DNA of 64,000 nucleotides from Hymenolepis diminuta (lineage: Eukaryota > Platyhelminthes > Cestoda > Cyclophyllidea > Hymenolepididae). Below the pieces are notes generated by a model that was not told where the DNA came from, ran no database searches, and worked only from the letters and a program-made list of their open reading frames with translations. Below, piece by piece: positions 57,815-64,000 of the stretch. The stretch's first letter is position 1; the number at the start of each line of letters is the position of its first letter. The position numbers and the translations under genes are program-made. The stretch covers positions 799,056 to 863,055 of the forward strand of contig CAADRB010000049.1 in assembly GCA_900708905.1 (NCBI GenBank), written 5' to 3'.

Positions 57815-59659
57815 CTGGAGCACTGACAAAACTACAATGGAAGAGATCGAAAATGGCAATGCCCATAATTTCATTTAATTCATTTGAATCTGTTCCTATT
57901 CTCGTTGAAAAGCGAGTTAATATATAGGTTCAATACGTATAACAACTCTTTTGACATAGTTTCAATCAATTTTTGCATATTACAAGATTTTTACCTGGTA
58001 TGCAGTGGCATAAATGAACAGTTAGAGTGTCAAATGCGGCTGAATTAACGAATGAGGTTTGCTAAATTATTCAATGATTGTTAGGACAAAGAACTGAACA
58101 GTTTCATTGCATCTGAAGAGAATTCACTTAATCCCTCTATACACTAATTTATCGACTGTTGGTTCCTAAATAAAGGTATCTAGAAATGAATTATCAACCT
58201 CACGATTCAGAATATCATATACCAACTGCAGCCTCCCGCATATTCAAGTGCTTTCTGACGGTTTAGTTAAAAGAAAAGAAGATTTGAAAAGATTAATCAG
58301 GAATTGCACAGATAAATCGGTTTGGGCAAAAAAAATTACCGAATTCTACCGTTTACATATTGCACTAACACTAACCGTGAACAGATAAATGACTCTATCC
58401 CCATAACCAAAGGCCATAGCCGTAGTTTTTACTATCATTCTTTACGCTTACACAATGGTGAATCTCTATTCTAAAGTCTACTCTTATATCCACATTTTCA
58501 AGGGATATATTTCGACCTCAAGTCACCTTAAATTTTCTGATTCAGATACAAATTAAAGCTCCTTAACAAAACTAAAGTAGCGAATGTTTATTTATTTTGT
58601 AATTTGTCAAAGTCCTATCATCTACTACCATTTCACTTTTGAGTTTATTTGAGTGAGATTACAAATAACTTCATTAAAAATAGTGCGTTAGTTGACATTT
58701 CTGGTAAGTTAGACAGCAGGAGACCGATACTTTCGGCGACTGTGCACACTCGGCGTCGTGGGTGGCCGACTAGAATGGTTAAACCTGATTAACAAACGCG
58801 GTGGTAGAATGTGAGTTTCTTGTCGGCGCAGCTCCAGGGTACCTTCCTTCTATCCAGATCAAATATTGCTGATACTTCCTCAAATGACTTGTGATATTTT
58901 ATCGGGTATAGATGAAGAAAGTGGGTGATTGGGAGAAATTGGATTATTCTCCCTAATTTGGATCAACTTAAATTTGGTTGTTGCAAACACAATGCCACAA
59001 GGTCATCCTATTCATCGTCTCTAATTAGGTGATTGCTCGCATATTTTAAAGAATAAACTCAATTTCTAACCCAATTAGATAGTGGAGTATGGTTCGCCAG
59101 ACTTTGTGACAGCTTAATGCACCTAACAAACAAAACTATCGCTTAATGCTCTGCAGCTTGTTGCAGTTCTTATTCCCGTATTAGACAATGAAGTCAGAAT
59201 TTAGGAAGAGAAATCATAAATCGAACTTATTTGGCATTACCACTCGAAAAATAGTAGTTGAAGCGAAAGTGCAAGAGTTATGAATGGGGACGTACATTAA
59301 TACCAATGATAATAAAATTTCTTCATATTTTTGTTTTAAAAAGTATTGGGAATTGCATAAAAGTCCCCTGAGAGAACAAGTCTGGCATAGTTCACACAGA
59401 TATTGTGTCAATTACAATTAGATAGACAAACTGGGCGCATTTGAGGGAGTCAATCATGCCCAAGTCGCTGTCCCAAAGGGCGTTTATCATGTGGTCTGAC
59501 ACTGTGAGGCCAAATACAGCAAGTTTTTTATATATAAAATATGGACCTAATTTTAATTCCTTAAGAATTTTCTCTTATACTACTACATATAACAAAATTA
59601 TATTTTCCACAAAAGTAATTCTCATACGTAAAATTCTGCGGAGTTAAGATAAAAACTAG
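57815..59659. other. Intergenic, nothing certain
   Basis: No gene supported. A GC-rich patch at about 58690-58850 contains GGTGGCCGACTAGAATGGTTAA, loosely like a tRNA-derived head, but it could not be matched to the other SINE-like copies. Confidence 0.45.
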
Positions 59660-60082
59660 CAGTTCACGGCTAACAAATAACAACAGCAATAACAATCACC
59701 AATTCGTAGCTGATTGAGTAAGAGCTAACAACAATTGTGAAGCAGAACACCAAGAGTTGAATAAGCCAAAAGTGTACTCAAGGGAACCACAGCGAGTTTG
59801 AAACGAGTGAGAGAGAGATATATATAGGGAGAGGAGCGAGCTGAGAAAGAGAGGAGATGAGCAGGAGCGCAGGATGCAGTTACTGACCAGCGTGCGTTGT
59901 CGTTATCTGGAATACAAGAATAGCATTATATGAGTCACTTGGATGAGGACGCGCGAGAACATGAGCGCAGTTGTACCTTTTAGGTGAAAGGAGATCGTTA
60001 GAGAAAGGGGAAAATCGATGGACACGTTTGGACACGGGAGATAGGGATTATGCGTCATAGGGACATAAAGGACGCCACTTCA
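59660..60082 (+). mobile_element. Diverged relative of the solo LTR family, copy 3
   Basis: Follows the order of the LTRs at 38090 and 42180: a GCTAACAA block, CACCAATTCGTAGC (about 59697), a TATA element (GATATATATAGG, about 59817), then CTTGGATGAGGACGCGCG (about 59939), where the others have TTTGGGTGAGGACACGC. It ends near a CGCCACTTCA at about 60082. No target duplication identified; ends approximate. Confidence 0.45.
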
Positions 60083-61434
60083 ACTTCGTGGACGAAAAAC
60101 CGAAGTATTGTCATAGAGAATGCGAATAAAAAGTAATTCTGGAAATGCATAGTTATCCTTCAATTCTCTATATTTCACCTTTTAATTACCTTTTAATGAA
60201 AAGTATTTATTTACATCACGATTACAACTGACATATAATATAAACCGATCTATCGATATGCAAGTGTACGTCCTGTTCTGACTTGTGTTTGGGATTTTAG
60301 TTGCAACTAGTACAATTATTTAGGGGATCTAAGAGTCGATCACGACATCCTACAGAAATGAACAGATTATAACTTTGACCTCCTTACAACTTCTACATTT
60401 TATTCTGTCAATGATTTTGACCCATTAACTGATCTCAGTCTTGGTCAGCTCTCTGATAATCTTTTTCTGCATCCAAAATACAGTTGTAAGTGATAGCTTT
60501 TGGTCTCACCAGTCAATTAGAATGGCTGGTGTATTCAACCACTCATTCATGTTTCTCTCTTTTTATAAGCACCCCATCTCCGTCCGGAAGGAGAACTAAT
60601 CAGTGTCCGAGGGCTCGTGGGTGCTCTCGAGAAGCCTACCAACACAAGCTGTGTGGGACTTCTGGTGTACTCTTAATCCCTTCTCCCCTACCTATTTAGC
60701 TTCAGACCCTTTACATCACTGTAAATAGAATGAGTGATACATCGCTTTCTTTTGGACACGAGGATATGAGTTTGACTAACTTCTCCTTATCGTTTGTCTA
60801 TTTAAATAGCTGTAATGAAGACTAGTAAGCGATGTGATCTTGGAAAGACTTGTTCTTTGTGGTTTTTTGTACCCAGTTCTCTATGCCTTACACCCACTAG
60901 TCTCCATGTGCTAACATTTATAGCAGTTAGAATTAATCAAGATATGACCTAGGCGGAATATGATCTTTTAATCCTTTCGTACCAAATATCAGTAAAACAC
61001 AATTGGATACGAATCTATTTAAAGACATAAGTATAAATAATGAGATAGTAATCGACTGTTAAAAGATCTCGCAAATAAGTCAAAGTATGATTTATTAAAT
61101 GCACAGGAATTCAGAAAGCTCTTCAATGGAAGTAGTAAGATTCATTAGGTTGAGACCTTTAGAGAAACTTCATCGAAACAGCCAACATTATAGTAGCATC
61201 AAATTGTTGAAAGAGGGAGAAGAACATATGATTCATGAGGTGAAACGTTGCTGGTTAGGGGTTGAATATGGTAAAGTGGTAATAGATCACAGGTTTCACT
61301 GAACCAAAAATGACCTAGTTCAACTGTAGTAGGGCATTGAGTGTTATCAGACTAATTTCTGCCATAGGTTCTGCAATAATGTTAGGTCTATCGAGACCGC
61401 ATCGATCGAATGTTTGAAATAGATCAAGTCACTC
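60083..61434. other. Intergenic, nothing recognised
   Basis: Frames at 60490-60699 and 61099-61302 have no signal peptide, family pattern or promoter. No repeats matched. Confidence 0.5.
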
Positions 61435-61621
61435 TGTCGCTAGATCAGTTCGGAGGTGGCAGGCAAGCCACCCCAATTTATTAATAAGTAAATTAGGTTT
61501 ATATACAAAACATTTCTTTGGTAGACATCAGTCATGTCTCGTGGTGGGTGTCTCGGCGTGATGATCGACATCCGTATCTATGTTCAAATAGATAAATGCA
61601 CAGCGGGACCACCTGTGGACA
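61435..61621 (-). mobile_element. Short LTR-like element with TATA and poly(A) signals
   Basis: On the minus strand it begins TGTCCACAGGTGG, contains TGTATATAAACC, then AATAAATTGGGG about 20 bases on, and ends CTAGCGACA. TG...CA ends plus a TATA and an AATAAA in this order suggest a short LTR. No convincing target duplication was seen and there is no second copy in the window. Confidence 0.35.
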
Positions 61622-61645
61622 CTGTAGTGGTGATCTTATCGTCAG

Positions 61646-62689
61646 TTAATCACTTCTAATCACCAGGAATTGATAGACATCTGTTCTAACTAAATTTGCC
61701 CAGGTTTCAAGGATTTTACTTCTTGACGCAATCAATCTGTCATCATTTAACTGTGAAAGAACAAGTCTAATTGTCGGTAGATTCATCCCAAGTAGGAAGT
61801 CATCAAGATTGGTTATCCTTTAGCCATGATTTCTGAGGGCGTTAGGACGAAGTCCACAAATGGTTTGAAGGAAATTGTCATTATAGTTAATGAGTTCTTG
61901 AAATGATCGGGACCAAGCGAGTAGAAGTAATCAGCAAGCGAATTGACATCGATTTCCGTTTCAAAGAGGGAGTACTTCTTTGTATGCGGATCTGAGTGGC
62001 AGTTGTCGATAACCTTGTGGTTTACATAGTAGTAGTAGTAGGTGTTGGAATTGTGGTGGCTGTTGTTGTGGTAGTAGTGATCGGTTTAGTTGAAGTTGTC
62101 GTTGTTGCAGTGGGTGTCGTCAATCTAGTTGGTGGAATAGTAATTCTAGTGGACCTTGAGAGAAAGATAGGAGGAAATAATGGTGAGCTGATTAGTGGTC
62201 ATTGCGCATGAGTCTCATTGAAGATCAGGGAACACCCGTCGAAAAAGATAAACAAAATGGGGAAAAGTCTTTGTTTATTTGTTGGTTTTATTCTCCTTCA
62301 TAAGTTTTGAAGACAGTTTTAATTGATAAAGCATTCACATTGCATGAGTTTTAGTTACCATCCACATGACTGACAAATAAATGTGAACGACCCTAAATGA
62401 CAGAGAATACTTTTGACGAATGTCCTTTGTTCTAGTCTGTTCAGTTTTTCCATTGCAAAGGTGTCAGTAAAGGAATAAACATATCGCAATTGTAATTTGT
62501 AAAATTATGGTACATTGGGTGCCGAAAGTAATGGACAGGGTCCTGATTTTCCGGGCTGTGTCGTCGAGCCAGAACGATGACTTAAAAATCAATATTTCTT
62601 TTGATTTCGTTTCAATCACACAGATTGTGAAATTAATGCCTTTCCGCTGAAAAATCACATATCACCTAGGCAGAGAGAGAATTTGGCAT
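61646..62689 (-). pseudogene. Decayed family member with Thr-rich linker
   Basis: Reading the minus strand from 62689 there is an MPN start followed by frame changes. The piece at about 62560-62470 has ARKIRTL and a Cys-containing AICLFL that align with GRKISQF and ACAYFL of the 55067-56053 protein. A Thr/Pro-rich linker follows (62130-62030), broken by a stop and a frameshift. The second repeat block continues through FETEIDVNSLADYF and SFKPFVDFVLTPSEIM (about 61980-61830). After another frameshift come NLDDFLLGMNLPTIRLVLSQL-type units ending at a stop at 61646. Thr linker, unit length and domain order identify it. Insertions make the core longer than in intact genes. Confidence 0.72.
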
Positions 62690-63340
62690 GAATATAGGCA
62701 TATCTACGGTTTATGGCATCAAATTTTTCTTTTTCTCGGATGTAATGAGAACTGTCGTAATTATATGACTTAATGACCCAAGTTTTTGGGAAAACAGAAC
62801 AAAAAGTTGGTTTAGAGATATTTCATAGCGTTTCATACATGATCACCACTTATCAAAAGAGTGCAAGATACACGGCAAGACCGTAACCAAAGTCAGACTA
62901 ACAAATCATATCTTCCTCTCCTTCTAACACTGCCATTGTGTTACCACATTCCTACAGTTACGTTTCCCTTTCGATTCCCCTTGCCTTTGTTATTTCATTG
63001 AGTATCCCATTAGATGTGTGTCATAAATTGTCAGATTTGTAAATTCTTAATCTCTCCCACATTATTGTTTAGTTGTTCATTGTTAGAGCTAAAATACGGC
63101 ATCGTAGTGCCTCTTTTCGAGGATCGTAATGGGTTATAAATACATTTAAAATAGAACTGCGATGGGTAAAAAGCAACGGCTCAAATTAGGGGACCGTCTC
63201 AGTGGCCCATCTAGGGGATGTACATTATTTTTGTTGATTTTATTTCAAATTTCTCATTTACGGAAAGTTAGTCTTATTGATACGAATAGCAAAGGCATGA
63301 GACGCATTTCTGTGATCATGCAGCTTTGTCGAATAAAGTT
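62690..63340. other. Intergenic, nothing recognised
   Basis: AT-rich spacer. The frame at 63162-63380 lacks a signal peptide and family motifs, and it overlaps the relic TATA of the next decayed copy. Confidence 0.5.
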
Positions 63341-63411
63341 TTTTTTATTTTATATAAATGTAGATATTGTACGAGTGTGAATTTCAAAAGCTAATAAACC
63401 TTCGTGCATAA

Positions 63412-64000
63412 ATGTGCGCTGTCTTAACTACTTCTGAATTTCTTGCTGATGGGTGGCTTTGCTCAAATCAAAGTTGAACCCGTCTCAACACAAATTCCTT
63501 TTACAACTACTACTGTACCTACAACGGCTGCGCGAACGACCCTTAAAACCACAACCACTTTACTTCCTTCGACTCCAAGATGACGCAGGTTCGACTTTGC
63601 GAATCGGGACATGATATTAATGTGGTCGCTGAATACATCAATGATTTAGAACCGAAATAAATTCAAGCACATATTGGCAAGGCTGGCCTCTACCTTCGCC
63701 TCTGAATTCAAGAGTCTTACAGATAAAATCCCCGATTTAGATGTATTTCTCATCTAAATGAAAAGCTTTCAATTCACAAAGTCTACGCGTAAACTGCTCC
63801 TATCCAAAATACCAAGACCTCTGTATGGGCTTACGCAACCGTCTACAGTTCATTTTTGACAATAGAATTATTTCTACTATCTAGTTCGTCCTTTGGCTGC
63901 GAATATTGGCGGGATAAACTCCTTGGTTCTGCAGCAGATACGTCTGACTATGCCAAATATTCACGTTAAACGTGCAAACACTTTGAGGGATTTGGATGCT
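63412..64000 (+). pseudogene. Decayed family member running off the right edge
   Basis: A TATATAAAT lies about 60 bases upstream of an ATG at 63412. After one frameshift in the signal peptide region, a single frame from 63431 to the edge carries the family order. It gives a hydrophobic segment, a Thr-rich stretch (63496-63570), then DKIPDLDVF (63722-63748), equivalent to DKIPNLNEVF of the 18385-19140 protein, and MPNI at 63950-63961. Five in-frame stops (TGA, TAG, TAA, TGA, TAG) interrupt it. It resembles the 251-residue member most closely but has an N-terminal Thr stretch like the 9083-10003 protein. It continues beyond the window. Confidence 0.75.

Noticed and set aside
59214..59411. Minus-strand frame ending in MPNKFDL
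   Set aside because: Stops four residues after MPN and the following DNA shows no family pattern in any frame.
61996..62211. Valine-rich plus-strand open frame
   Set aside because: It is the antisense of the ACN-rich Thr linker of the decayed minus-strand gene.
1..64000. CRISPR arrays, bacterial operons or prophage
   Set aside because: No regularly spaced direct repeats, Shine-Dalgarno sites or dense coding; promoters and poly(A) signals are eukaryotic.

Overview
The window reads as AT-rich nuclear DNA of an invertebrate animal. Gene density is very low: six convincing genes in 64 kb. The genes are intronless, each has an N-terminal signal peptide, and they have eukaryotic promoters (TATA element plus repeated CCAAT boxes) and, in several cases, AATAAA poly(A) signals. 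Degraded retroelement and SINE-like repeats fill the rest. No operon, Shine-Dalgarno, rRNA or confident tRNA signal is visible. A parasitic flatworm would fit the composition and the secreted multigene family, but nothing in the sequence proves the taxon.

The content is one multigene family. Six intact paralogues lie at 2757-4124 (+), 9083-10003 (-), 18385-19140 (-), 32333-33529 (-), 47905-49203 (+) and 55067-56053 (-). Three decayed copies lie at about 57107-57814 (-), 61646-62689 (-) and 63412 to the right edge (+). I do not recognise the family. Each intact protein has a signal peptide, a variable low-complexity N-terminal region (Cys/Pro/Gln-rich, Cys-cluster, poly-Tyr, Tyr-rich with dibasic sites, or Pro/Tyr-rich) and a core beginning with a (M/L)PNI motif. 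The core is built from tandem units of about 22 residues that look like alpha-hairpins. In most members a Thr-rich or other spacer and a second block of the same units follow. Two cysteines spaced C-X23/24-C are kept in five of six members, and both are missing in the sixth, which suggests a disulfide. The likely products are extracellular helical-solenoid proteins; their function is unknown.

The promoters share a layout: a TATA-like element close to the ATG and one to three CCAAT boxes further upstream, which suggests co-regulation. The gene at 55067-56053 also has a perfect TGACGTCA site between two CCAAT boxes.

The intergenic DNA holds two clear solo-LTR-like elements of one family (38090-38576 and 42180-42795) and a diverged third (about 59660-60082). 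The first two each interrupt an older repeat: a tRNA-like SINE and a medium-copy repeat called R1 here. Further dispersed repeats (R1-R3, R5) were recognised by comparing parts of the window. Right of 55 kb the family genes are mostly decayed, so the locus looks like a birth-and-death array.
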